Positions 9,845 to 18,287 of a DNA stretch of 64,000 nt are shown here, in pieces. A program made the position numbers and the translations under genes. Each line of letters opens with the position of its first letter. Within the stretch, counting starts at the first letter, position 1. Below the pieces are notes generated by a model. The model had not been told where the DNA came from. It worked only from the letters and a program-made list of their open reading frames with translations, and searched no databases. Source of the stretch: Bacteroidaceae bacterium (GTDB lineage Bacteria > Bacteroidota > Bacteroidia > Bacteroidales > Bacteroidaceae); assembly GCA_017938245.1 (NCBI GenBank), contig JAGBBX010000038.1, forward strand, positions 1 to 64,000. The letters run 5' to 3'.

Positions 9845-9852
9845 CGAAGATA
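9845..9852 (-). promoter_or_regulatory. -7 box of the btu operon
   Basis: The minus strand reads TATCTTCG, one base from TAnnTTTG, immediately upstream of the riboswitch. Transcription starting a few bases downstream would include the complete aptamer. Confidence 0.5.
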
Positions 9853-9896
9853 CAACATTTTAGGAAAAATCCTACTATCGAATAGGGAAAATAATC

Positions 9897-9927
9897 TTGA
9901 TGTGCGTTTTTTCTCCTTTTATCTTTG
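9897..9927 (+). promoter_or_regulatory. Promoter for the DUF4476 gene
   Basis: TTG at 9897-9899 and TATCTTTG at 9920-9927, separated by 20 bases, match the Bacteroidetes TTTG-N19-21-TAnnTTTG pattern. The start codon follows 31 bases downstream. This promoter is divergent from the btu promoter. Confidence 0.6.
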
Positions 9928-9958
9928 TCGCAGAATAATCCTTTAAAAAGATACAGCT

Positions 9959-10396
9959 ATGAAAAATTTAGGAAGATTGATGCTGATGATGCTGTTGTTT
10001 GTGGCAGGCTCGGCATCGGCAGATGCACAGAATTGGGCAGGCAGTGTGAGTGAAGAGCGTGTGGAGTTACGCGGTCGCGATAGGGACCAACGCGAGGTAA
10101 GAGCTATGCGTGGTGCCGATTTTAAAAAGTTCTATAAGTATGTAAAAGAGACCTCTTTCGACAAGAATAAGTTGCAGTTGATTGAGATTGCATCTTTCGG
10201 CTCTTATTTCTCTTCGGAGCAGTGCTATAAACTGTTGTCTCTCTTCTCTTTTGACGATAATAAGTTGGAGGCACTTAAGATTATGGAACCGCGAATGGTC
10301 GATTCGCGATACTTCGAAAAGATTCTGAAACTGTTCAGTTTCTCTTCGAATAGGGAAAAAGCTACTGCTATTCTGTTGCGAGGTGTACGCAGATAA
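9959..10396 (+). CDS. Secreted DUF4476-domain protein
   Basis: A 145-residue protein with a signal peptide (LMLMMLLFVAGSASADAQ) and a C-terminal domain made of short helical repeats: SFDKNKLQLIEIAS, SFDDNKLEALKIMEPR and SFSSNREKATAILL. This FsfdxNKlxalki pattern is typical of DUF4476, found widely in Bacteroidetes and of unknown function. It is expected in the periplasm or outside the cell. It has its own promoter and ends in a strong terminator, so it is a single-gene unit. Confidence 0.75.
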   Translation: MKNLGRLMLMMLLFVAGSASADAQNWAGSVSEERVELRGRDRDQREVRAMRGADFKKFYKYVKETSFDKNKLQLIEIASFGSYFSSEQCYKLLSLFSFDDNKLEALKIMEPRMVDSRYFEKILKLFSFSSNREKATAILLRGVRR

Positions 10397-10440
10397 AAAA
10401 GATTGATGGGTTGCTTGTTGGCAACCCATCAATCTTTTTT
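10395..10440. terminator. Bidirectional terminator between the DUF4476 gene and thrA
   Basis: AAAAAAGATTGATGGGTTGC and GCAACCCATCAATCTTTTTT form a perfect 20-bp stem around a TTGTTG loop, with A- and T-runs on both sides. It overlaps the stop of the DUF4476 gene and abuts the thrA stop, serving both converging genes. Confidence 0.95.
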
Positions 10441-10441
10441 A

Positions 10442-12880
10442 TTAGATATTCGCTATTCTCATAATATCGGCAAAGACTCCTGCTGCCGTTACGCCGGCTC
10501 CGGCACCGTAACCCTTTATGAGCATCGGGTACTCCTTGTAGCGCTCGGTGGTGAGCAGGACAATATTGTTGCTCCCTTCGAGGTTGTAGAAGGGGTGGTG
10601 ACGGTTTACTTTGCACAGCGATACGCTTCCCTTGCCATCCTGATATTTTGCGATGAATCGCCAACGCATCTTCTCGCTCTCCATCTTCTGACGCTCGGTC
10701 TCGAAGTCGGCGTCAAGGTCGGGCAGGCGCTCCCAGAAATTCTCAAGCGAACCCTCGAAAAGTTCGTCGGGGATAAAGAGGTTGGCTTCGACGTCGCTCT
10801 GTTCGATGGCATATCCTGCCTCGCGAGCAAGGATAACGAGTTTGCGTATAACATCCTTCCCACTGAGGTCGATGCGCGGGTCGGGTTCGCTGTAACCCTT
10901 CTCCTGTGCAAGGCGCACTGTCTCGCTAAGGGGTACTTCGCAGCTGAGCATATTGAAAATAAAGTTCAGTGTGCCACTGAGCACTGCCTCAATCTTCAGA
11001 ATCTTATCACCGCTGTTAATAAGGTCGTTGATGGTGTTAATGATTGGCAGGCCCGCACCCACATTGGTCTCGAACAGGAATTTTATGTTACGCTGACGGG
11101 CAATGTGCTTCAAATGGCTGTATGTCGCATAGTCCGACGAGGCGGCAATCTTGTTGGCTGCCACAACAGAAATATTATGCTCTAAAAAGTCGCTGTAGAG
11201 CGATGCAACATCGCTGTTTGCAGTACAATCGACAAATACCGAGTTAAAGATATTCATCTTGATAATCTCGTCGCGCATACGCAGAATATTGCTCTCGGGG
11301 CTGTCGGCAAGCGCCTGACGGTAGCTTGTTAGGTCGAGCCCCTCGCGGTCGAATATGGCGTGACGGCTGTTGGCTATTCCAACGACATTCAGTTTAAGGC
11401 TGTGCTCCTCCATCAGTTTCTTGCGCTGCGATGCAATCTGCTCGATAAGGCTGCCACCTACTGTTCCCACTCCGCAGATGAAGAGGTTAAGAACCTTGTA
11501 CTCCGATAGGAAGAACGAGTCGTGAATAACGTTCAGTGTCTTGCGCAGCAGCTTGTCTTTTATTACAAACGATATGTTTGTCTCCTGACCACCCTGTGCG
11601 CAGGCTATCACATTAATACCGTTACGGCCGAGTGTCTGAAAGAGCTTGCCTATGATGCCGGGGTTATGGCGCATATTCTCGCCCACAATGGCAACGGTAG
11701 AGAGGTTGCTCACCGCTGTCACAGGCTCCATAAGACCCATAGAAATCTCCTTTGCAAACTCCTTGTTAAGAACATCGCAAGCCATTGCTGCATCGACGTG
11801 ACGCAGACCGATAGAGGTACTGTTCTCCGATGATGCCTGAGCAACAAGGAACACACTGATGTCGGCGTCGGCAAGTGTCTTGAAGATACGGTGGTTGACA
11901 CCCACAATACCCACCATACCTAATCCCTGCACAGTGAGCAGATCGGTATCGTTGATGCTCGATATTCCCTTGATGAGTCGGCCGCCCGAGTCGCTCTCGG
12001 CACTTATTATGGTGCCCTTGCCGTCGGGGTTGAAGGTGTTCTTTATTGCTATGGGAATATTCGCTTTAAATACGGGGTATATTGTAGGGGGATAAACGAC
12101 CTTTGCACCGAAATTACAAAGCTCGGTTGCCTCGACGTAGCTCAGTCGGTTTATAGTGTAGGCGGTGTTTATAACTTTGGGATCGGCAGTCATAAATCCG
12201 TCGACATCGGTCCATATTTCCAGAATATCGGCTTTAAGGGCTGCTGCTATTATGGCTGCTGTATAGTCGGAACCACCGCGACCAAGATTGGTAATGTCGC
12301 CACTCTCAATGTCTTGCGAAATAAAGCCGGGGACAACCACGATGCGGTCGTTGCGACTATCGAACTGCTCGTGTATAAGCTGCTCGGTTGCTTCGTTGGC
12401 AAGTATATTCTTGCTGTGCTTTACCTCGGTTTTTATGAACTGACGGGCATTGTAGCGTACGGCTCCGTCGATGAGAGCTGTGACAATGCGGCTCGAAATT
12501 CTCTCGCCGTAGCTCACTATTGTAGCCTCGCTTTTGGATGTGATATTGTTTATGAGTGCAAGACCTTGATAGATGTTGTCGAGTTCGTTGAGCAGTTTGT
12601 CTACCTCTTGGAGTAGGGTGGTACGTCTCTCCTCGTCATCTATAATGCTGTATATGAGTTCGTGGTGACGCGCTACAATGTGCTGGAACTCATCGTTAAA
12701 GGCAAGATTGCCCTCTACCGCCATCTGCGATGTCTTTATGAGTTTATCGGTTATGCCACCCAGTGCCGAGACTACTACTATCACTTTGTCGTTGGCAGCT
12801 GCTGCCTCGACAATGCTTTTTAAATTTAATATGCTGTTTACGGAGCCAACCGAGGTTCCGCCGAATTTCATTACTTTCAT
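10442..12880 (-). CDS. thrA: Bifunctional aspartate kinase / homoserine dehydrogenase I
   Basis: This 812-residue enzyme carries out the first and third steps of the aspartate pathway to threonine and methionine. The N-terminal kinase shows VMKFGGTSVGS (residues 3-13) and GRGGSDYTAA (substrate/ATP site). Two ACT regulatory segments follow (LLTVQGLGMVGIVGV and VAIVGENMRHNPGIIGKLF). The dehydrogenase half starts near residue 460 with the NAD(P) motif FICGVGTVGGSL and contains ANKIA and EKGYSEPDPRIDLSG. Full length and apparently intact. It stands alone between a terminator and its own promoter, with only about 40 bases of leader, so no attenuator is evident. Confidence 0.96.
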   Translation of the reverse strand: MKVMKFGGTSVGSVNSILNLKSIVEAAAANDKVIVVVSALGGITDKLIKTSQMAVEGNLAFNDEFQHIVARHHELIYSIIDDEERRTTLLQEVDKLLNELDNIYQGLALINNITSKSEATIVSYGERISSRIVTALIDGAVRYNARQFIKTEVKHSKNILANEATEQLIHEQFDSRNDRIVVVPGFISQDIESGDITNLGRGGSDYTAAIIAAALKADILEIWTDVDGFMTADPKVINTAYTINRLSYVEATELCNFGAKVVYPPTIYPVFKANIPIAIKNTFNPDGKGTIISAESDSGGRLIKGISSINDTDLLTVQGLGMVGIVGVNHRIFKTLADADISVFLVAQASSENSTSIGLRHVDAAMACDVLNKEFAKEISMGLMEPVTAVSNLSTVAIVGENMRHNPGIIGKLFQTLGRNGINVIACAQGGQETNISFVIKDKLLRKTLNVIHDSFFLSEYKVLNLFICGVGTVGGSLIEQIASQRKKLMEEHSLKLNVVGIANSRHAIFDREGLDLTSYRQALADSPESNILRMRDEIIKMNIFNSVFVDCTANSDVASLYSDFLEHNISVVAANKIAASSDYATYSHLKHIARQRNIKFLFETNVGAGLPIINTINDLINSGDKILKIEAVLSGTLNFIFNMLSCEVPLSETVRLAQEKGYSEPDPRIDLSGKDVIRKLVILAREAGYAIEQSDVEANLFIPDELFEGSLENFWERLPDLDADFETERQKMESEKMRWRFIAKYQDGKGSVSLCKVNRHHPFYNLEGSNNIVLLTTERYKEYPMLIKGYGAGAGVTAAGVFADIMRIANI

Positions 12881-12925
12881 CGTCTATCTGTGTAGCAGGC
12901 TTAAACTACTCCCTGCTTGCGGCTG

Positions 12926-12957
12926 CAAATTTATCAAAATAGCGGTATATTAGCAAG
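12926..12957 (-). promoter_or_regulatory. thrA promoter
   Basis: On the minus strand CTTG (12957-12954), a 20-base spacer and TAAATTTG (12933-12926) match the -33/-7 elements of Bacteroidetes housekeeping promoters, with the thrA ATG about 46 bases downstream. Confidence 0.65.
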
Positions 12958-13072
12958 TAAATGGCCGATAATGATTCTTTTTATAACATAATTGTGGCAA
13001 ATGATAGCCGGTTTATACTTATTTGCTTTCTTTATGTGAGTAGGTTGTGTTTGAAAGTTGCTTTTCCGGTGC

Positions 13073-13110
13073 TTCTGGCGATTGGAAATCGCCCCTACAC
13101 GCAATGTAGG
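13073..13110. repeat. GGCGATT-AATCGCC palindromic repeat, copy 2
   Basis: GGCGATTGGAAATCGCC is followed by CCTACACGCAATGTAGG. Read on the minus strand, TGTAGGGGCGATTTCCAATCGCC resembles the element at 6430-6474 closely, including the leading TGTAGGGGCGATTT. It lies between thrA and the next gene, just after that gene's stop codon. Confidence 0.55.
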
Positions 13111-13114
13111 GCGG

Positions 13115-14068
13115 TTAGGCGCAGGTTAATTCGGCAGGCAGGGTAATCTTGCTGCTGTCGAGGGGGATGCGGTGCAGTTGATAGCGTCCCTGCGTGGGGA
13201 TGTAACGCTGTGCAATGTCGCTACGTAGTTTCTGTAAAAATTCGTGTCTTATAATAGAGAGGTTCTGGTGTAGCGTATTTAGTGTGGGGTTGGTCATACT
13301 ATCGAACAGGCGCTTTATTACGCTCGGGTTTTGTCTACCCGATATTCGGCAATATATTTTTATGAGTTCGTTGCCATAATCGTTAATCTCCTTAAGAGGA
13401 AAACCTTTGGGATGGCGCAATAATAGTATATACAGTGCTTTTGGGAGTGGTGCAAGCTCTATCTTTATGTTAGGGTATAGGGGTAGTGTAATCTCGAAAT
13501 TATTATCGATGCGTATGTCGCTTAGAACTATTTCCTCGGATGTGCCAATGGCATCGGCAATAAGGTCGGCGGCAATGAAATTTTTCTCCTCGGGCGAGGT
13601 TGTTGTTTCGGGGAGGCGATAGTGTATGTTTCCGCCCTGTAATGTGTAGTAGCCGTACTGTTTTTCTATATCAATTATTTTGTTCAGTACGGTGTATATA
13701 CGCTTGCGAAGCAATTCTTCGCTTTCGTTGTCGGGAATCTCTTCGAAGAGAATCTCGGCAATGGGAATGTCGTCGTCCGATAGTTCGGTGTCTATGATGG
13801 CCGTGAAAGAACCCTGCGAAAGCATAGCTCTCTTGCTTTGTGACCAATGCGGATTACTGCGCAACGATAGCTCTTCGTCGCTCATTGGCGGCGTCGGCAG
13901 TATGTTTATACAATAAGTACCTATCCCGTTCTTGTGCAGGTACTCTGTAAACTTCTTGCAGTTGTTGCTGATATAGCTGTCGGCAATGTTGTTGTTTCCA
14001 CTCGGTAGATAGTATATTGTTTTTATTGCCCCAGCGTATATATCCGATTCTCTATAAATGCATTTCAT
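13115..14068 (-). CDS. Protein of unknown function with a possible helical DNA-binding-like C-terminus
   Basis: I do not recognise a named family. The 317-residue product has no signal peptide or membrane segment. Its middle is acidic and rich in Glu/Asp/Ile, and around residue 220 there is LAPLPKALYILLLRHPKGFPL, followed by a predicted helical region (NELIKIYCRISGRQNPSVIKRLF, LHQNLSIIRHEFLQKL). Similar PLPKALYxLFLRHPEG segments occur in unnamed Bacteroidales proteins; the layout could be a winged-helix-like domain, but that is inference. It is transcribed alone from a -7 box at 14110-14117, divergently from radA. Codon use matches its neighbours. Confidence 0.7.
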   Translation of the reverse strand: MKCIYRESDIYAGAIKTIYYLPSGNNNIADSYISNNCKKFTEYLHKNGIGTYCINILPTPPMSDEELSLRSNPHWSQSKRAMLSQGSFTAIIDTELSDDDIPIAEILFEEIPDNESEELLRKRIYTVLNKIIDIEKQYGYYTLQGGNIHYRLPETTTSPEEKNFIAADLIADAIGTSEEIVLSDIRIDNNFEITLPLYPNIKIELAPLPKALYILLLRHPKGFPLKEINDYGNELIKIYCRISGRQNPSVIKRLFDSMTNPTLNTLHQNLSIIRHEFLQKLRSDIAQRYIPTQGRYQLHRIPLDSSKITLPAELTCA

Positions 14069-14109
14069 AAGTAACGATTAAAACGGGTCTTAGAAACTGT
14101 TCTTTGCAG

Positions 14110-14117
14110 CAAAAGTA
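14110..14117 (-). promoter_or_regulatory. -7 box for the unknown gene at 13115-14068
   Basis: The minus strand reads TACTTTTG, an exact TAnnTTTG match, 41 bases upstream of the start codon. A copy of the AACAGTTTCTAA motif lies between this box and the gene (about 14089-14101). Confidence 0.5.
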
Positions 14118-14147
14118 CAAAAAATGTTGAAATAAAAAAATGTAACT

Positions 14148-14179
14148 CTTGTTAATGCGATACTCTTGAATTATCTTAG
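14148..14179 (+). promoter_or_regulatory. radA promoter
   Basis: CTTG at 14148-14151 and TATCTTAG at 14172-14179 are separated by 20 bases, one mismatch from the consensus -7. The radA ATG follows 27 bases downstream. Confidence 0.6.
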
Positions 14180-14206
14180 CACTCCTAAAATTTTGAAGCA
14201 TATTCT

Positions 14207-15574
14207 ATGGCAAAGGAAAAGAGTGTTTTTTTGTGCAATGAGTGTGGTTACGAGTCGCCAAAGTGGGCCGGAAAATGTCCGGGATGCGGTGCTTGGAACA
14301 GTTTTGTCGAGAAGGTGGTGCGTGCGACCTCGTCGGTGCGTATGTCGTCGGCAAGCAGTGCTAAACAGCTATCGCAGCCGGTGCTGATAGATACTGTATC
14401 AACCGATGAATTGCCACGAATTGACCTGGGCGATTCCGAACTGAACCGTGTTCTTGGCGGTGGTCTTGTTCCCGGCTCAATGGTGCTGCTGGGTGGCGAA
14501 CCGGGAATCGGAAAATCGACTCTTGTGCTTCAGACGATGCTGAATCTGCCCGATAGAAGGGTGCTTTATGTATCGGGTGAGGAGAGTGCGCAACAGATAA
14601 AACTGCGTGCCGACCGCATCGAACATCCACGCTCGGGCTGTATGATTGTGTGTGAGACGTTGCTTGAAACAATTTTCACTCACGTGAAGAATGTGCAACC
14701 CGAACTGCTTGTCATCGACTCTATACAGACAATGTGCAGCGAGGCTGTAGACTCATCGCCGGGTAGTATGTCGCAGGTGCGCGAGTGCACTGCAATGCTG
14801 CTGAAGTTTGCCAAAGAGAATAATGTCCCTGTTATTCTCATAGGTCACATTACAAAGGATGGCGCTATTGCAGGTCCCAAGATTCTGGAACATATTGTAG
14901 ACGTCGTCATACAGTTCGAGGGCGACCAACATCATATCTACCGCGTTCTTCGCTCGATAAAAAATCGTTTCGGCAGCACAGCCGAGCTTGGTATATACGA
15001 GATGCGTCGCGAGGGACTAAGACAGGTGAACAACCCTTCTGAACTGCTTCTTGGCGACCGACACAATGGAATGAGTGGTGTTGCAATAGCCTCGGCAATA
15101 GAGGGGGTTAGTCCTTTCCTAATAGAGGTTCAGTCGCTTGTGAGCAGTGCTGTATACGGTACTCCGCAGCGTTCGGCAACGGGATTCGATACACGTCGAA
15201 TGAATATGCTTCTTGCTGTTCTTGAGAAACGTGTAGGATTCAAACTTGCACAGAAAGATGTCTATCTGAACATTGCAGGCGGATTGCGTGTGAACGACCC
15301 TGCGATTGACCTTCCTGTAATTTCGGCCATACTATCGAGTAATATGGATGTCGAGATTGAACCTACACTCTGTATGGCGGGCGAGGTGGGACTCTCGGGC
15401 GAGATACGTCCCGTCAATCGCATTGAGCAACGCATTGCCGAAGCACAGAAATTAGGATTCAAAGAGATAATAGTTCCCGCTGCAAATATCAAGAGACTCG
15501 ACCTGGCGCGATTCGAGATAAAGGTACATCCGGCTTCTAAGGTCGAGGAGGCGTTCCGTATTATTTTTGGTTGA
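14207..15574 (+). CDS. radA: DNA repair protein RadA
   Basis: RadA is a RecA-like ATPase that promotes branch migration during recombinational repair. The 455-residue product begins with a zinc finger (Cys10, Cys13, Cys24, Cys27 in FLCNECGYESPKWAGKCPGC). The Walker A motif GGEPGIGKST is at about 96-105, LVIDSIQTM is Walker B, and the RadA-specific KNRFGS follows. The C-terminal Lon-like domain contains VGLSGEIRPVNRIEQRI. All key motifs are intact. It is 20 bp upstream of a FAD oxidoreductase gene with which it is probably co-transcribed. Confidence 0.96.
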   Translation: MAKEKSVFLCNECGYESPKWAGKCPGCGAWNSFVEKVVRATSSVRMSSASSAKQLSQPVLIDTVSTDELPRIDLGDSELNRVLGGGLVPGSMVLLGGEPGIGKSTLVLQTMLNLPDRRVLYVSGEESAQQIKLRADRIEHPRSGCMIVCETLLETIFTHVKNVQPELLVIDSIQTMCSEAVDSSPGSMSQVRECTAMLLKFAKENNVPVILIGHITKDGAIAGPKILEHIVDVVIQFEGDQHHIYRVLRSIKNRFGSTAELGIYEMRREGLRQVNNPSELLLGDRHNGMSGVAIASAIEGVSPFLIEVQSLVSSAVYGTPQRSATGFDTRRMNMLLAVLEKRVGFKLAQKDVYLNIAGGLRVNDPAIDLPVISAILSSNMDVEIEPTLCMAGEVGLSGEIRPVNRIEQRIAEAQKLGFKEIIVPAANIKRLDLARFEIKVHPASKVEEAFRIIFG

Positions 15575-15594
15575 TTATTATATAGAATAGAATA

Positions 15595-17193
15595 ATGACT
15601 TACGATTATCAGATACGTGTGTTGCCGCAGGTGGCGGCAAGCGAGCAGGCTATAAAAGAGTATCTTGCACGCGAAAAAGGGCATAATGTGCGCAGTATGA
15701 CTGCTGTGAGGGTTCTGCGTCGCAGCATCGACGCGCGTCAGCGTACTATATATGTGAATCTTACGGTGCGTCTGTTCCTTAATGAGATGCCACCTGCCGA
15801 TGAGTTTATTCCTCGCGAATACAAAAGTGTCGAGGGGAAGCGTTCTGTTATTGTGGTTGGTGCAGGCCCCGCAGGATTATTTGCAGCTCTTAAACTCATT
15901 GAGCAGGGGGTGCGTCCTATTGTCGTGGAGCGAGGAAAGGATGTGCGCAGCCGTAAGGTCGACGTTGCAAATATTGCTCGTACTCACAATGTAGACCCAG
16001 AGTCGAACTACTGCTTTGGCGAGGGTGGTGCAGGTGCCTATTCCGATGGAAAACTTTTCACTCGCAGCAAAAAGCGTGGTAGCAACGAGGGTATCTTGCA
16101 CATATTCTGTCAGCACGGGGCAAGCGCGTCTATTCTCTCCGATTCTCACCCGCATTTGGGAACCGATAAACTGCCGCGAATAATTGAGAATATGCGCGGA
16201 ACAATAGTAAGATGCGGTGGCGAGGTGTATTTCGGTACACGTATGGAGGAGCTACTTATGAGTGCAGGTCGTGTGTGCGGAATACGCACCAATCGAGGCG
16301 AATTTCTTGCCGATGCAGTGATTCTTGCAACGGGACATTCGGCAAAGGATGTTTACCGCAATCTACACGCTTCGGGAGTGGCTCTTGAGGCTAAGGGTAT
16401 TGCTGTCGGTGTGCGTCTCGAGCATCCCTCGCAGCTCATCGACCAGATACAGTACCATAACCCTCAGGGCAGGGGAAAATATCTGCCACCTGCCGAGTAT
16501 AGCTTCACCACGCAGGTCGACGGGCGCGGTGTATATAGTTTCTGTATGTGTCCAGGTGGTGTGGTTGTGCCTTCGGCATCGGGTAGCGAAGAACTGCTTG
16601 TAAATGGAATGTCGCCATCGCATCGTGGCGGAAAATGGAGTAATTCGGGAATGGTGGTACAGATAAACAGCGAGGATGTCGCTTTACCCGACCTACAGAT
16701 AGATATTGAGGGTTTCGACTCTGTATCGCCCGATTCGCCGCTGCGTGTGCTGGCTTTTCAAGAGAAATTGGAGCGTCTATGCTGGATAATGGGTAACCGC
16801 CGACAGACGGCACCTGCACAGCGTATGACCGATTTTGTACGTGGTAAATTAAGTTACGACCTTGCCGATAGCTCGTATGCTCCGGGATTAATATCTTCGC
16901 CGATGCACTTTTGGATGCCAAAATTCATTGGGGCGCGCCTGCAACGTGGATTCGAGAATTTCGGACGTGCGTCGCATGGTTTCCTTACCCGTGAGGCAAC
17001 GCTCATTGGAGTGGAGACGCGGACATCGTCGCCCGTACGCATTGTGCGCGATAATGAGACGTTGCAACACGCACAGATAAAAGGACTCTTCCCTTGTGGC
17101 GAGGGGGCCGGATATGCAGGAGGTATAGTCTCGGCTGCGGTAGATGGCGAGCGGTGTGCGATGTCGGCGGCAGAGTATCTGAAGAGCATTTAA
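15595..17193 (+). CDS. FAD-dependent oxidoreductase of the COG2509 type
   Basis: A 532-residue cytoplasmic flavoprotein. An N-terminal region of about 90 residues precedes the dinucleotide-binding motif VVGAGPAGLFAALKLIEQG. NYCFGEGGAGAYSDGKLFTR is a strongly conserved hallmark of this group. The FAD-closing motif is LFPCGEGAGYAGGIVSAAVDG near the C-terminus, and ILATGHSAKDV is the mid-protein ATG motif. The physiological substrate of this widespread family is not known. It follows radA by 20 bp and ends before a strong terminator, so radA and this gene form a two-gene unit. Confidence 0.85.
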   Translation: MTYDYQIRVLPQVAASEQAIKEYLAREKGHNVRSMTAVRVLRRSIDARQRTIYVNLTVRLFLNEMPPADEFIPREYKSVEGKRSVIVVGAGPAGLFAALKLIEQGVRPIVVERGKDVRSRKVDVANIARTHNVDPESNYCFGEGGAGAYSDGKLFTRSKKRGSNEGILHIFCQHGASASILSDSHPHLGTDKLPRIIENMRGTIVRCGGEVYFGTRMEELLMSAGRVCGIRTNRGEFLADAVILATGHSAKDVYRNLHASGVALEAKGIAVGVRLEHPSQLIDQIQYHNPQGRGKYLPPAEYSFTTQVDGRGVYSFCMCPGGVVVPSASGSEELLVNGMSPSHRGGKWSNSGMVVQINSEDVALPDLQIDIEGFDSVSPDSPLRVLAFQEKLERLCWIMGNRRQTAPAQRMTDFVRGKLSYDLADSSYAPGLISSPMHFWMPKFIGARLQRGFENFGRASHGFLTREATLIGVETRTSSPVRIVRDNETLQHAQIKGLFPCGEGAGYAGGIVSAAVDGERCAMSAAEYLKSI

Positions 17194-17201
17194 ACAGTTT
17201 C

Positions 17202-17249
17202 TTAAACCAAATGGGCTGTTTCTTCGAGGAAACAGCCCATTTGGTTTAA
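17202..17249. terminator. Bidirectional terminator between the FAD oxidoreductase gene and manA
   Basis: TTAAACCAAATGGGCTGTTTC pairs perfectly with GAAACAGCCCATTTGGTTTAA around a TTCGAG loop. The genes on either side converge on it. Confidence 0.92.
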
Positions 17250-17265
17250 ATATAATGAGTTACAA

Positions 17266-18228
17266 TTAAATCCGGCTTGTAAGAATCTTCATCTTGCCAT
17301 TGGGGACAATGTTCAGTGCAGTTGCTGTTGCAGGAACAAGAATCGACTCACCCTGACGCATCTGAATCTCTTCGCCGTTGTTATCGGTAATCTTGCCTTC
17401 GCCCTCGGTGCAGATGATAATGACAAATGAGTCGAGGCTCGAAAGGTCGATGTTCTGCTGCTCGGTGAGGTTGTAGAGCGATGTGGTAAAATAGGGGCAC
17501 GAAACAAGTTCTACACGTTTGTTGTCCTCGGCCTTGTAGTGTGTGCGGTAGTCATCCTGTACGCTATAGTCGATGACAGCCTTGCTCTGCTCGGTGTGCA
17601 GCTCTCGGGGGTTGCCGTTGGCATCAACGCGATTAAAGTCGTAAATGCGGTAGGTGATGTTCGAGGTCTGCTGAATCTCGGCAATAAAGGCACCGGCACC
17701 AATGGAGTGGATGCGTCCTGCGGGCAGGAAGAAGAGGTCGCCTGCGTGAATGTCATACTCGGCCAAAAGGTCGGTGATGGTGTTATCGGCGATGCTGGCT
17801 TCATACTCCTCGGGTGTCACCTGCTTGGCAAAGCCCGAACGAAGGCTGCTGCCGGGGTCGGCGTCTACGACATACCACATCTCGGTCTTTCCCTTTGACC
17901 GGTGGCGCTCCCACGCCTGCTCATCGTTGGGATGAACCTGAATAGAGAGGTCTTGACGGGCGTCGATGAATTTTATCAGCAGGGGAAACTCATTGCCGAA
18001 ACGCTCGTAGTTGGCTGCACCAACCAATTTTGCTCCGTCGCGCTCGAGAAGCTCGGGCAATTTGAGGCCGGCATCGGGCCCCTCAGCAACTACCGACTCG
18101 TTATCTTTTACTCCCGAAATTTCCCAACTCTCGCCAATCTGTTTCTGGTCCGATACTATTCCTTTGTAGGGGAGAATCTTCTCGCCACCCCACAGCATCG
18201 ATTTTAGGATAGGTTTAAATTTGTACAT
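17266..18228 (-). CDS. manA: Mannose-6-phosphate isomerase, class I
   Basis: The protein interconverts mannose 6-phosphate and fructose 6-phosphate, feeding GDP-mannose synthesis and mannose use. The true start is ATG 18228, giving 320 residues beginning MYKFKPILKSMLWGGEKI; the longer in-frame upstream reading has no homology character and overlaps the HAD gene. The zinc-site signature is present: IQVHPNDEQAW (His residue of the metal site) and LPAGRIHSIGAG, plus GESWEIS near the start. A cupin core forms most of the protein. It lies 59 bp after the phosphatase gene on the same strand. Confidence 0.95.
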   Translation of the reverse strand: MYKFKPILKSMLWGGEKILPYKGIVSDQKQIGESWEISGVKDNESVVAEGPDAGLKLPELLERDGAKLVGAANYERFGNEFPLLIKFIDARQDLSIQVHPNDEQAWERHRSKGKTEMWYVVDADPGSSLRSGFAKQVTPEEYEASIADNTITDLLAEYDIHAGDLFFLPAGRIHSIGAGAFIAEIQQTSNITYRIYDFNRVDANGNPRELHTEQSKAVIDYSVQDDYRTHYKAEDNKRVELVSCPYFTTSLYNLTEQQNIDLSSLDSFVIIICTEGEGKITDNNGEEIQMRQGESILVPATATALNIVPNGKMKILTSRI

Positions 18229-18287
18229 AGTGTCTATTGTTTTTATTTGGTTGTTCAATGCTACTAACTTGCGAAAATAGTGAAATT

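Noticed and set aside
10403..11185. A 260-codon plus-strand frame antisense to thrA
   Set aside because: It is a shadow of a complete, well-supported enzyme gene and starts within the terminator hairpin.
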